A DNA stretch of 47,526 bases, taken from the NCBI GenBank assembly GCA_021299835.1, contig JAJTER010000050.1, positions 1-47,526 of the forward strand, in the 5' to 3' direction. This DNA comes from Saprospiraceae bacterium. GTDB lineage: Bacteria > Bacteroidota > Bacteroidia > Chitinophagales > Saprospiraceae. Below, piece after piece: positions 8,169 through 17,314 of the stretch (positions are counted from its first letter, which is position 1; every line of letters starts with the position of its first letter). Under the pieces are notes generated by a model that saw only the letters and a program-made list of their open reading frames with translations, searched no databases and had not been told where the DNA came from. The position numbers and the translations under genes are program-made.

Positions 8169-8663
8169 ATGAAGATTTTAACTTCCAACCAAGTAGCCCG
8201 AAAAATCAAAAGATTAGCTATAGAAATATACAGTAATCATTTATATGACAAGGAGATATATTTTGTGGGTATCAATCAAAAAGGCGTAAAATTTGCAGAA
8301 GTTGTAGGAGCGGAACTATCTAAAACCTCTCCACTTGAAATAATATTTTATGCAGTAAAACTTAACCCTGCAAGTCCACTAAAAGATGAAATTGAAATAT
8401 CTACTGATATTACTACGCTATCTGGAAAAAAGATTATTCTATTTGACGATGTAGCTAATACAGGAAGAACCATTTTCTATGCATGTAAACCTTTTTTAGA
8501 AATACTACCAGAACAACTGGAAATAGCTGCGTTGGTAGATCGAAAACATAAGCTATTCCCTATTCAAGTAGATTACGTGGGGCTTTCACTAGCCACCACG
8601 TTACATGACAATATAGAAGTAATCTTCAAGGAAGATAAAACTGCCGAAGCTTATTTAAGTTAA
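8169..8663 (+). CDS. PyrR-like phosphoribosyltransferase
   Basis: 164 residues of type I phosphoribosyltransferase fold. The PRPP-binding motif is KIILFDDVANTGRTIFYA near residues 96-113. The downstream stretch LVDRKHKLFPIQVDYVGLSL matches the PyrR pattern 'LVDRgHrelPI-xDYVG'. PyrR proteins can act as uracil phosphoribosyltransferases or as RNA-binding attenuators of pyrimidine genes. No pyr operon or attenuator lies next to this gene, so an enzymatic or unknown role is as likely as regulation. The stop codon ends at 8663 and the convergent yidC stop begins at 8664, leaving no base between the two coding regions. The family assignment is firm, the exact substrate is not. Confidence 0.8.
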   Translation: MKILTSNQVARKIKRLAIEIYSNHLYDKEIYFVGINQKGVKFAEVVGAELSKTSPLEIIFYAVKLNPASPLKDEIEISTDITTLSGKKIILFDDVANTGRTIFYACKPFLEILPEQLEIAALVDRKHKLFPIQVDYVGLSLATTLHDNIEVIFKEDKTAEAYLS

Positions 8664-10544
8664 TTATTTCTTTTTCGGTAGCGTTTTAGCACTTTTCTGT
8701 TGATCGGCTATTTTTCTTTGCTCTTCCAGGACTTTTTGTAATCTGTCTTGAAAACCTCCTGTCTTTTTAGGTTTTTTCTTGTGATCTTCCATTTGGGATA
8801 AAATTTTAGCTTCATCTATAAGGAATGCCTTCGTAGCCATGGTTTGACCTATATTCAGAACATTACTAAATAGTAAATAAGCTGTTAATCCAGACGCATA
8901 ACTATTAAAGAATCCCAAAAACATAATTGGCATTACATACTGCATCCATTTCATGGCAGGATTAGCAGAAAAATCCATGTTTTTAGAATTATAAAAAGTA
9001 AAAGCTAAGGTTGAAATAGCCCAAAGAATAGTAAATAAACTTATGTGACTTCCAAATCCGAAGGGAATAGCGAAAGGTAACTGAATCCATTCATCATAAG
9101 AAGAAAGATCATTTGCCCATAAAAAAGGAGCTTGTCTAAACTCGATGGCAGCGGGAAAAAAGCGATATAAGGCAAACCAAATAGGCATTTGTAAGAGCAT
9201 GGGAAGACAACTACCCAATGGATTTACACCAAATTCTCTGTACAACTTCATTGATTCCATTTGAATAGTAGAAGCGTCGTCCTTATGCTTTTCCTTTAAT
9301 TTATCAATCTGAGGTTTTAAAGCAGTCATTTTACTCTGAGAATAAATCATTCTATAGGTCAGATAAAATAAGGACAACTTAACTAAGAAGGTTAAAATAA
9401 GAATAACAATTCCTTTGTTTACAAAGAACTGTGAAATCCAATTAAATACAGGGCGGATTACCCAGCGATTAATGGTTCCAAAGAAAGAGGTACCAAAGGC
9501 AATAATATCTTCCAGATTATTACCCATTGCATAAAGTCTGTCAAATTCATTTGGTCCCAAATAAAAATCCATTTTAAATGAATTATTATCATTTTTAAAA
9601 GGAATTTCAATTTCAGCATCCATTTTTTTCAACGCCTTATCAGTATCATCTAAAAAGGTAGTAACCATTTTAGCCCCTTTAAAATTTTCAGAAGCTAAAA
9701 GGCTAACATTAAAAAACTGTTGTGTGAAAGATATCCATTTGATGGGTGTATTTTCCTTGTCCTCAATATCAGAACTTGTACAAGAACAATGTTCAGGCTT
9801 ATCGATACCTGGTTTATAATAAATGGCAGAATAATTTTTTTCATAACTCACCGCCTTTTCCAGTTTCCCCAGATAATTAATCCATCTAAGTTTAATAGAA
9901 TTAAAACCTTTATCGAGGATATTATCTAAATTTTCTGTTTTGATAGCATAATTAAAGAGATAATTATCAGGATTTAAGGTATAGACCTGTTCAAAATACC
10001 CTCCATTATTCGCCATGGCTTTAAATCGGATGGTATTACCCTCCAAAGCACCTTCAAAAATAAGATCTTTAGTATAAATGAAACCCCCAGGTACCGACTT
10101 TACAGGTAGAGCGTAGTAAAATTTATCCCTTTCATCGGACATTAGAAGTAAAGATTCTTTAACATCCTTCCTGTCAGCATTTTGTACAATCTTATGATGA
10201 TTTTTAATTAAAACCTCTTTAATTGTGCCGCCTTTAGTACTAAAAGTAACTTTTAGCAAGTCATTTTCTAAAACGAAATCTGATGCTTTTCCTGCTGCTG
10301 CATTAGAAAAATCACCAAATTTGTTTTCTCTGTCCACCAATAATTCAGCACTATTTTTTTGAGATTCTGTTGTTTGAATAACTATTTTCTCTCTAATAGC
10401 TTCTTTTGTTTTTCTTGCCAGCATAATGGAATCTTCCATTTTCTGCTGCTTAATTAATTCTTCCTGTGAGGGAGAGGTAACTACCTGCCAGAGAACAAAT
10501 AAACCAAAGATTAAAAGGAGACCCAATTGTGTATTTCTATCCAT
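8664..10544 (-). CDS. yidC: Membrane protein insertase YidC
   Basis: 626 residues from the chosen ATG. The N-terminal helix NTQLGLLLIFGLFVLWQVV anchors the protein. The large periplasmic beta domain follows (about 60-345), then the five-helix core with GTINRWVIRPVFNWISQFF, KLSLFYLTYRMIYSQSKM, the MKLYREFGVNPLGSCLPMLLQMPIW signature and the later helices. The basic tail ends KTLPKKK and may contact ribosomes. YidC inserts inner-membrane proteins alone or with Sec. The open frame extends 25 codons upstream to 10619, but I prefer ATG 10544: the residues from there fit the family's N-terminus and a TACATTTG -7 box lies at 10591-10584, inside the longer frame. It is divergent from ffh, which also works in membrane protein targeting. 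Confidence 0.95.
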   Translation of the reverse strand: MDRNTQLGLLLIFGLFVLWQVVTSPSQEELIKQQKMEDSIMLARKTKEAIREKIVIQTTESQKNSAELLVDRENKFGDFSNAAAGKASDFVLENDLLKVTFSTKGGTIKEVLIKNHHKIVQNADRKDVKESLLLMSDERDKFYYALPVKSVPGGFIYTKDLIFEGALEGNTIRFKAMANNGGYFEQVYTLNPDNYLFNYAIKTENLDNILDKGFNSIKLRWINYLGKLEKAVSYEKNYSAIYYKPGIDKPEHCSCTSSDIEDKENTPIKWISFTQQFFNVSLLASENFKGAKMVTTFLDDTDKALKKMDAEIEIPFKNDNNSFKMDFYLGPNEFDRLYAMGNNLEDIIAFGTSFFGTINRWVIRPVFNWISQFFVNKGIVILILTFLVKLSLFYLTYRMIYSQSKMTALKPQIDKLKEKHKDDASTIQMESMKLYREFGVNPLGSCLPMLLQMPIWFALYRFFPAAIEFRQAPFLWANDLSSYDEWIQLPFAIPFGFGSHISLFTILWAISTLAFTFYNSKNMDFSANPAMKWMQYVMPIMFLGFFNSYASGLTAYLLFSNVLNIGQTMATKAFLIDEAKILSQMEDHKKKPKKTGGFQDRLQKVLEEQRKIADQQKSAKTLPKKK

Positions 10545-10583
10545 TACAGCCAATAATTTGTTTAAGACTAAAATAAAGCCGCA

Positions 10584-10591
10584 CAAATGTA
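10584..10591 (-). promoter_or_regulatory. Putative yidC promoter, -7 box TACATTTG
   Basis: On the minus strand this reads TACATTTG, an exact match to the Bacteroidota -7 consensus TAnnTTTG. Transcription should start about 7 bases downstream, near 10577, giving a leader of about 33 bases before the yidC ATG at 10544. No TTTG is seen at the usual -33 spacing. Its position excludes the upstream in-frame start at 10619. Confidence 0.5.
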
Positions 10592-10656
10592 CAATAATGA
10601 GGTTAATTAGGAAATTCATTTGACATGTTTATTTAATAATCTATAAAGAAGTCAAT

Positions 10657-10688
10657 AATTGATATGTCAAATTCAAATGTTATATTTG
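10657..10688 (+). promoter_or_regulatory. Putative ffh promoter, -33 AATTG and -7 TATATTTG
   Basis: TATATTTG at 10681-10688 fits the -7 consensus TAnnTTTG. AATTG at 10657-10661 provides a -33-like TTG with a 19-base spacer. Transcription would start near 10695, 18 bases before the ffh ATG at 10713. This excludes the longer open frame that begins at 10659. Confidence 0.6.
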
Positions 10689-10712
10689 CCGTGTAGAAAA
10701 AACAATAAGAAT

Positions 10713-12053
10713 ATGTTCCAAAGTTTAAGTGATAAGTTAGAAGGTGCTTTCAAATTATTGAAGGGTGAAAATCGGTTAACCGAAATCAATATTGCCCAAT
10801 CCATCAAGGAGATTCGACGGGCATTAGTTGCGGCAGACGTAAATTATAAAATTGCTAAAGAGTTTACAGATAAGGTAAAAGACAAGGCATTAGGTAGCGA
10901 AAATGTTCTTAAATCAGTAAGCCCAGGACAATTATTGGTTAAAATAGTCCAGGACGAGTTAACCTCGCTCATGGGAGGACAGACCGAGGGAATTAATCTA
11001 ACGGGAAATCCAACCATTATCCTGATTGCAGGACTTCAGGGTTCAGGAAAGACTACATTTTCCGGAAAACTGGCTTATTTTCTAAAAAATAAAAAGAAAA
11101 AATCTCCCCTACTTGTCGCCTGTGATGTTTACAGACCTGCGGCAGTGCAACAATTAACCGTTCTTGGACAACAAATTAATGTGCCAATTTTCTCGGATGC
11201 AGACTCAAAAAATCCTGTAGATATTGCATTGAGAGCCATTGAATTTGCTAAAAAGGAAAAACTTGATACTGTAATTGTCGATACTGCGGGCCGATTAGCT
11301 ATCGACGAGGAAATGATGAAGGAAATCGCCGCAATTAAAAAAGCCATTGGACCGCAGGAAACGCTTTTTGTAGTGGATTCAATGACCGGACAAGACGCTG
11401 TGAATACGGCTGAAGCCTTTAATCAAACCTTAAATTTTGATGGCGTTGTACTAACAAAACTTGACGGTGATACCAGAGGAGGTGCCGCTCTTTCCATTAA
11501 ATATCAAGTGGGAAAACCCATTAAATTTGCAAGTAATGGGGAAAAAATGGAAGCCCTGGATCAGTTTTACCCCGATAGAATGGCGCAGAGGATTCTGGGA
11601 ATGGGCGATATTGTAAGTTTCGTTGAAAAAGCCCAGGAACAATTTGATGAAAAGGAAGCCAAAAGAATCGAAGCAAGAATTAGAAAAAATCAATTCGATT
11701 TTAATGACTTTATGGGCCAAATTCAACAAATTAAAAAAATGGGAGACCTGAAAAATGTGATGAACATGATTCCGGGAATGGGCAAAATGGCCAAAGATAT
11801 TGATATAAATGATGGCGCTTTTAAAAAGGTCGAAGCAGTTATACAATCTATGACACCTAAAGAAAGAATGAATCCTGACCTCATAAATACCAGTCGAAAA
11901 AATAGAATTGCCTTAGGTTGCGGTCAAAATATTGCAGATATTAATGCATTCATCAAACAATTTGATCAAATGAGAAAGATGATGCAGAAAATATCTAAAA
12001 ATCCTTCCATGGGTATGCCTAATATGGGTCCCGCCGGAAGAGCAAGACGATAA
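10713..12053 (+). CDS. ffh: Signal recognition particle GTPase Ffh (SRP54)
   Basis: 446 residues from ATG 10713. The N domain (about 1-85) begins MFQSLSDKLEGAFKLLKG. The G domain carries GLQGSGKTTFSGKLA (P-loop), CDVYRPAAVQQL, DTAGRL and TKLDGDTRGGAALS. The methionine-rich M domain, with MNMIPGMGKMAKDI and the tail MGMPNMGPAGRARR, binds the signal sequence and SRP RNA. Ffh directs nascent membrane proteins to FtsY and the Sec translocon. The frame is open for 18 codons upstream, but those codons lie within the predicted promoter and do not resemble Ffh. It is divergent from yidC. I do not see the SRP RNA gene in this window. Confidence 0.96.
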   Translation: MFQSLSDKLEGAFKLLKGENRLTEINIAQSIKEIRRALVAADVNYKIAKEFTDKVKDKALGSENVLKSVSPGQLLVKIVQDELTSLMGGQTEGINLTGNPTIILIAGLQGSGKTTFSGKLAYFLKNKKKKSPLLVACDVYRPAAVQQLTVLGQQINVPIFSDADSKNPVDIALRAIEFAKKEKLDTVIVDTAGRLAIDEEMMKEIAAIKKAIGPQETLFVVDSMTGQDAVNTAEAFNQTLNFDGVVLTKLDGDTRGGAALSIKYQVGKPIKFASNGEKMEALDQFYPDRMAQRILGMGDIVSFVEKAQEQFDEKEAKRIEARIRKNQFDFNDFMGQIQQIKKMGDLKNVMNMIPGMGKMAKDIDINDGAFKKVEAVIQSMTPKERMNPDLINTSRKNRIALGCGQNIADINAFIKQFDQMRKMMQKISKNPSMGMPNMGPAGRARR

Positions 12054-12092
12054 TAAAAAAGGAACCCCTCTTGTTTTTCCAAGAAAGGTTCC
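12052..12092 (-). terminator. Rho-independent-like terminator between ffh and the subtilase gene
   Basis: The arms GGAACC (12061-12066) and GGTTCC (12087-12092) extend inward to a stem of about 13 pairs with two C-A mismatches around a T5/A5 loop. On the minus strand the stem is followed by a T run (complement of the A tract at 12055-12060). This suits termination of the minus-strand subtilase gene. For ffh on the plus strand the hairpin lacks a T run. Confidence 0.55.
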
Positions 12093-12166
12093 CTAATATA
12101 CATCGCAAAATTAAACCATTACTTGTTGCAAAGATAGTAATACTATTATATAGATGCAACGGGTTT

Positions 12167-13675
12167 TCATTTTATTTTTAAAATATTTTCTAAAGCCTTC
12201 TTTGGTTGAATAAACTTGCCTGTTTGAAGGGTGTTTTGTGTTTCCTCTCCTGTTTTTTCCAGGATTAAGTAAATATCCTTTGTAGCTAAATCAGGATTAA
12301 TACTCTTCATAATAGCGATTAAGGAGGCTACATAAGGTGTAGACATGGAGGTTCCACTCAAAAAGCCATACTGATTATGTGGTAGTGTTGAAAGAATATT
12401 CACACCGGGTGCTGACACCGCCATTTTAATATCTGACACTTTATTAGAAAAAGAAGCCTTAGAAAGATTTTCATCGACTGCCGAAACAGCTATCACCCCA
12501 GGTACATTGGCGGGAGAAAACTCTTTGGCATTTCGATTACTGTTACCTGCCGCTACCACGACTATACAACCTTTTGACGCTGCGTAGGAAACTGCTTTTT
12601 TATAAATTCTCTGGTGGATAGGATTTCCAGGCCCCCCCAATGAAAGAGAAATAACCGTAGCCCCTTTATCTACTGCTTCAATAATACCATCTACTATGGT
12701 TTCTTTCGTTCCATACCCTGCCGCATTTAAGACTCTGATACTCGACACATTAAACAAGCCTTCTGACGAATTTAAGGAAGCTATTCCAAGATTATTACCC
12801 GTGACAGCTGATGCAATACCTGCACAATGCGTACCATGACCTTTTGGATCCATGTCTGCCCCTGCAGAAATAGATGTAAAATGACTTGATAAATCCTCAT
12901 GATTTTTATCAATTCCTGTATCTAAAATAACTAATAAGCCCTTTTTTCTCCTGGACAGTTTATCTTTAGAAAGGATATCATTTAATCCAACTATATTTAA
13001 CTTATTTAAAGCCCATTGATTACCAGATAATGGGTCTTTGGTTATTGGAGGTTTAAGGTTGGGGCCTTCGGGTAACTTATTATACGGTAAATAAAAATCA
13101 TAAACATTATTAGGTTCTATATGCACCACCCCCTTTATTTTCTTCAAACGAATCAACAGACTTTTCCAATCATTGTAAGTATTGACAGTTACATCCAACT
13201 TAAGATATTCATCTAAATCTGTACTATTATACCTTTCAGGATAGAATGCATTAGACACATTGACTACCGATTTATTTTTAGAAACCTTTAGGGGATTAAA
13301 AGAATCCTTATTTACCAACATTATAATTTCAGCTGAATTTTCTAACTGTAGGGATTGAAAGGTGAATTTTCCAGGTAAATAGTAATGTAAAGAAATAGTT
13401 CCTAAGGCCAGTAATATAGCAGCAGGCAATATGAACCGTCCAAAACGAATAGCGATAAATAGAAAAGCAGCGCTTAAACTGATAGTCAAAAAGTCTCGGC
13501 TAATAAAAAAAAGTCGATCAGACATATTTATTGTGTCCACCGCTAAACCGGTAAGATAAAGGACGATAGACAAAAGGAATATTGGCCAAAAAGTAAAATA
13601 ATTCCATTTCTCTTTCCCAAAAAACCTCCAAAACAAACAAATTTGAATGAACAACAAACCGAAATGATAAAACAT
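12167..13675 (-). CDS. Membrane-anchored subtilisin-like serine protease (S8) with polytopic N-terminus
   Basis: 502 residues. The first 105 or so contain about four hydrophobic helices (FGLLFIQICLFW, FTFWPIFLLSIVLYLTGLA, FLTISLSAAFLFIAI, FILPAAILLALGTISL). A linker region of about 100 residues may act as an I9-type propeptide. The S8 catalytic domain has Asp252 in VILDTGID, His283 in GHGTHCAG, the oxyanion Asn in VVAAGNSN and Ser443 in SGTSMSTP, so the triad is complete. Most subtilases are secreted with a plain signal peptide; a multi-helix membrane module is unusual. The catalytic domain is probably on the outer face of the inner membrane. No T9SS C-terminal domain is present. It is a single gene, convergent with ffh and followed by a terminator. 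Substrate unknown. Confidence 0.88.
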   Translation of the reverse strand: MFYHFGLLFIQICLFWRFFGKEKWNYFTFWPIFLLSIVLYLTGLAVDTINMSDRLFFISRDFLTISLSAAFLFIAIRFGRFILPAAILLALGTISLHYYLPGKFTFQSLQLENSAEIIMLVNKDSFNPLKVSKNKSVVNVSNAFYPERYNSTDLDEYLKLDVTVNTYNDWKSLLIRLKKIKGVVHIEPNNVYDFYLPYNKLPEGPNLKPPITKDPLSGNQWALNKLNIVGLNDILSKDKLSRRKKGLLVILDTGIDKNHEDLSSHFTSISAGADMDPKGHGTHCAGIASAVTGNNLGIASLNSSEGLFNVSSIRVLNAAGYGTKETIVDGIIEAVDKGATVISLSLGGPGNPIHQRIYKKAVSYAASKGCIVVVAAGNSNRNAKEFSPANVPGVIAVSAVDENLSKASFSNKVSDIKMAVSAPGVNILSTLPHNQYGFLSGTSMSTPYVASLIAIMKSINPDLATKDIYLILEKTGEETQNTLQTGKFIQPKKALENILKIK

Positions 13676-13725
13676 ATGGAGATATTTAGAAGAAAATACA
13701 ATAATGGGCGAAGAACATCAAAATA

Positions 13726-15094
13726 TTAGTATTTAGCGGATACACCTTTTGCTGGTATTGATTTTAGAATAAAATCTCTAAAATCTTCATTTGATTTTTC
13801 TAAATCTTCTCTTCTTAAATACATCATGTGCCCACTTCTATAACCTTCAAAACGCATTCTGTTTTTGAATCTACCGGACGGATCCATGTTCCACATAGAG
13901 TATTTAGCATCAAAATAGGTACAGGCTCCATCATAGTATCCTGACTGAATCATTACGTTTAAATAAGGATTCTGTGCCATGGCTTGACGTAAATTTTCTC
14001 CTGTTTTATCCCCTGATCTATCCCATGGATTTACAGGACCAAACATATTATACTTCAGATCTGTTTTAAAATTGAGAGTATTACTTATGTAATGATTGAT
14101 AGCCGGTGTAAATGAATGCAACCAGGACGTCAATTCTGAATTATAATCAGGTGAATCGCCTGACAATTGTCTGTCAATTCCTGAGACCTGAATATTCAGA
14201 GAATTTTTTTGCGACCTCCAACTTTTTATTTTCAGGTAAAAAGCCGCCCATAGCCATTGCGGGAAGAAGTTCCTCTATGGTGTATTTTTCCACTTCGGGC
14301 AAGAATTCTGTTAAATCTTTTTGCTGATATTCAGGTTTCAGCAATTTATGATACCAAGCTGTTGCGGCAAAATAAGGTAAACGATTAGCAGCATCTACAG
14401 GACCATCTCTTAAAATACCAAGATCTGTTGGAGAAACCAGGACTACACCATTTAAATACATCCATTGGTTATTTTGTAATTCGAGAGCTAAGCCAGAGAC
14501 TCTCGTTGTACCATAACTTTCACCTATAAGAAATTTAGGGGAAGGCCATCTGTTTTTTCTAGTAACAAAGGTATTTATCCATTCCGCTAAATACTTTATA
14601 TCCGCATTTACTCCAAAAAATACGGAAGGTTTCACCTCTTTATCCAAAATTCTGGAATAACCAGTATTTACCGGGTCAATAAATACAATATCAGCCACAT
14701 CTAAAATGGAATAGGGATTATCTTGAACGCCATAAGGTTGAACAGGATAACCCTCAGTATCGATATTTAAAACTTTAGGGCCGGTATAAGCCACATGCAT
14801 CCATACCGATGCAGAACCAGGCCCTCCATTAAAAGAAATTACTAAAGGTCTGGTAGTCTGATCTTTAACATCTGTTCTTTCATAATAAGTATAAAAGAGG
14901 GAAGCGATAACTTTTCCTGATGCATCCCAAACAGGTTGAGTACCTGTAGAAGCCTTATAGGGAACTGGTTTACCTTTTATAACCACTGCACCCAATGTTA
15001 AAACTTGGGTGTCGGCGGGTAATGTTACCGTTTGACTGAATAAATTCATCACGGAAAACCAAAGAAAACTAAATATTACAAAACTTTTTTTCAT
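13726..15094 (-). pseudogene. Broken S10 serine carboxypeptidase (frameshift plus apparent internal deletion)
   Basis: Two minus-strand frames carry one protein. The first (15094-14174) has a signal peptide (MKKSFVIFSFLWFSVMNLFSQ), the fold signature PLVISFNGGPGSASVWMH, and the nucleophile Ser193 in IGESYGTTR. It runs to ...FSEYSGL and stops two codons later at TGA 14176. The second, in the +1 frame, continues SGIDRQLSGDSPDYN and then HSFTPAINHY, the Asp region GYYDGACTYFDAKY and the His region GYRSGHMMYL, ending at 13726. In bacterial S10 relatives the YSGL and SGID segments are, from my knowledge, separated by some 30-40 residues including an RLDSR-like motif that is missing here. The junction has two TCAGG copies (TCAGGTCTCAGG), fitting deletion between short repeats. 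The enzyme is probably dead, as serine and Asp/His would lie on separate peptides. Confidence 0.8.
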
Positions 15095-15187
15095 AAAGAA
15101 AGGTATTTAATATGAATTAATTAATTGCTAAAGTAAGAAATTAAACGGTATCATTTTTCTTAACTTTATGCCAAAAATAAATTAGAT

Positions 15188-16129
15188 ATGTCAGTTTTAG
15201 AAAAACAGAAATGTGTCATTATTGGTTCGGGACCTGCAGGATATACAGCAGCGATATATGCAGCAAGAGCGGGATTAAATCCAGTATTATTTACAGGCAA
15301 AGAACCAGGCGGCCAATTAATGATAACCACGGATGTTGATAACTTCCCAGGTTACCCAGCTGGAATTATGGGACCTGAAATGATGGAAGATTTTCGTAAG
15401 CAAGCGGAAAGGTTCGGAACAGAAATAAGATATGAATTAATCACAGGGGTAGATTTCACAGGACCTGTACATATACTTACTACGGAAAGCGGTAAAAATA
15501 TAGAGGCTAATACCGTTATTATTTCAACCGGAGCAACAGCTAAATGGTTGGGACTAGATTCAGAGAAAAGATTAATGAATAAAGGAGTTTCTGCCTGTGC
15601 CGTATGTGATGGCTTTTTCTTTAGAGGTATGGATGTAGCCGTAGTCGGTGCGGGAGATACAGCAGCTGAAGAGGCTTCCTATTTGGCAAAATTATGTCCA
15701 AAAGTACATTTAATTGTTCGTAGAAATGAAATGAGGGCATCGAAAATAATGCAGGAAAGAGTTAAGAATACGCCTAATATCGTTATTCACTGGAATAGTG
15801 AAACGGTTGAAATTTTAGGTGAAAACGAAACAGAAGCGATTCGGATTAAAAATAATGTGAACGGCTCTGAAGAAGTTATCCCTGTAAAAGGATTTTTTGT
15901 AGCTATTGGTCACCAGCCAAATACATCCATTTTTGATAATTGGTTACAAATGGATTCCTCAGGTTATCTTATTGCCCAACAAGGAAGTACAAAAACCGAT
16001 ATTCCTGGGGTATTTGTATCCGGTGACGCTGCCGATAAAGTTTATCGTCAAGCGATAACCGCAGCCGGAACGGGTTGTATGGCAGCATTAGATGCAGAAA
16101 GATATTTAGTTGAACATGGTATATCATAA
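15188..16129 (+). CDS. trxB: Thioredoxin reductase
   Basis: 313 residues, the standard length for low-molecular-weight thioredoxin reductase. The FAD-binding motif GSGPAGYTAAIYAARAG is near residue 13. The redox-active site is SACAVCDG (Cys-Ala-Val-Cys, where CATC is commonest). The NADPH motif GAGDTAAEEASYL follows, and the C-terminal FAD motif is GVFVSGDAADKVYRQAITAAG. It passes electrons from NADPH to thioredoxin in the cytoplasm. TAACTTTA at 15161-15168 differs at one base from the TAnnTTTG promoter box and may drive the gene. The gene is divergent from the broken carboxypeptidase and is followed by fbaA after a 100-base gap with its own promoter, so it is probably transcribed alone. Confidence 0.95.
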   Translation: MSVLEKQKCVIIGSGPAGYTAAIYAARAGLNPVLFTGKEPGGQLMITTDVDNFPGYPAGIMGPEMMEDFRKQAERFGTEIRYELITGVDFTGPVHILTTESGKNIEANTVIISTGATAKWLGLDSEKRLMNKGVSACAVCDGFFFRGMDVAVVGAGDTAAEEASYLAKLCPKVHLIVRRNEMRASKIMQERVKNTPNIVIHWNSETVEILGENETEAIRIKNNVNGSEEVIPVKGFFVAIGHQPNTSIFDNWLQMDSSGYLIAQQGSTKTDIPGVFVSGDAADKVYRQAITAAGTGCMAALDAERYLVEHGIS

Positions 16130-16167
16130 TTCAACCAAATAAATAAACCGTTTTTTTAAAAGGTTAC

Positions 16168-16175
16168 TATATTTG
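16168..16175 (+). promoter_or_regulatory. Putative fbaA promoter, -7 box TATATTTG
   Basis: The sequence TATATTTG is an exact match to TAnnTTTG. A start near 16182 would give a leader of about 50 bases before the ATG at 16232. No convincing -33 TTTG is present. This supports ATG 16232 but does not exclude the in-frame TTG at 16211. Confidence 0.45.
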
Positions 16176-16231
16176 ACCTGTCGTTCCCTTTCAATAGGGA
16201 TAACCATTTTTTGTTTTCCAAATCAGTTTTT

Positions 16232-17314
16232 ATGTCAACCAAAGCAAATACAAAATTTCGTCCCGGTGTTCTTTTCGGTGAAGAAGTTACAGAATTATTA
16301 AATTATGCAAATGAGAAAGATTTTGCCTTACCTGCCGTTAATGTAATCAATACAAGTACTATAAATGCTGTTTTAGAAACTGCAGCTGCGGTGAATTCTC
16401 CAGTAATTATTCAATTTTCTAATGGCGGTGCTGCATTTTATGCTGGAAAAGGATTAAGTAATGAAGGACAAAAAGCAGCCATTGCAGGTGGTATTTCCGG
16501 TGCTTATCATGTTCATGCCCTTGCTGAACATTACGGCGTTTCTGTTATTTTGCATACGGACCATTGCTCAAAAAGTTTATTACCCTGGGTTGACGGATTA
16601 TTATTAGCAAGTGAAAAGCATTTTGCTTCAACGGGTAAACCTTTATTTAGTTCTCACATGCTTGATTTATCAGAAGAATCATTAGAAGAAAATATACATA
16701 CTTGTGTTGAATACTTCAAACGAATGGCGCCAATGGGTATGACCCTTGAAATAGAATTGGGCGTTACCGGCGGAGAAGAAGATGGTGTTGATAATTCTGA
16801 TGTTGATAATGCAAAATTATATACTCAACCTGAAGAAGTGTCGTACGCTTATGAAAATCTAAACGCTATAAGCAATCAATTTACTATTGCCGCTGCTTTT
16901 GGAAATGTTCACGGTGTTTATAAACCTGGAAATGTACAGTTGGAACCAAAAATTTTATTGAATTCACAGCAATTTATTCAGGAAAAATTCAAAACTTCAG
17001 CAAATCCAGTAAATTTCGTTTTCCATGGTGGCTCAGGTTCAAGTAGAGAAGAAATAAGAGAAGCCATTACTTATGGAGCGGTAAAAATGAATATTGACAC
17101 GGATATGCAGTGGGCATTCTGGGACGGTATTCGTCAGTTTGAAGCAAAAAACAGACCTTTTTTACAAGGCCAAATTGGCAATCCGGACGGTGCAGAAAAA
17201 CCTAACAAGAAATTTTATGATCCACGTGTGTGGTTACGGGAAGGTGAAAAAACATTTGTAGCCAGATTAAAGTTAGCCTTTGAAGATTTAAATTGTCTTA
17301 ACAGGAACCTTTAA
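16232..17314 (+). CDS. fbaA: Fructose-bisphosphate aldolase, class II
   Basis: 360 residues from ATG 16232, the size of class IIA (E. coli FbaA-like) enzymes. Zinc and substrate motifs are visible: VILHTDHCSKSLLPW with the metal-binding histidine, EIELGVTGGEEDGVDNS, AAFGNVHGVYKPGNV, FHGGSGSSREEI and KMNIDTDMQWAFW. It cleaves fructose 1,6-bisphosphate to dihydroxyacetone phosphate and glyceraldehyde 3-phosphate and works in both glycolysis and gluconeogenesis. The open frame extends seven codons to a TTG at 16211, but the ATG is preferred. The 3' end overlaps the convergent dnaG stop by 4 bases. Confidence 0.95.
   Translation: MSTKANTKFRPGVLFGEEVTELLNYANEKDFALPAVNVINTSTINAVLETAAAVNSPVIIQFSNGGAAFYAGKGLSNEGQKAAIAGGISGAYHVHALAEHYGVSVILHTDHCSKSLLPWVDGLLLASEKHFASTGKPLFSSHMLDLSEESLEENIHTCVEYFKRMAPMGMTLEIELGVTGGEEDGVDNSDVDNAKLYTQPEEVSYAYENLNAISNQFTIAAAFGNVHGVYKPGNVQLEPKILLNSQQFIQEKFKTSANPVNFVFHGGSGSSREEIREAITYGAVKMNIDTDMQWAFWDGIRQFEAKNRPFLQGQIGNPDGAEKPNKKFYDPRVWLREGEKTFVARLKLAFEDLNCLNRNL

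Noticed and set aside
11451-11846. 131-residue minus-strand ORF inside ffh
   Set aside because: Antisense shadow of the ffh M domain; no independent motif and no promoter.
16141-16170. Terminator after trxB (AACCGTTTT ... AAAAGGTT)
   Set aside because: The stem is short, AT-rich and bulged, with no T run; it cannot be separated from chance.
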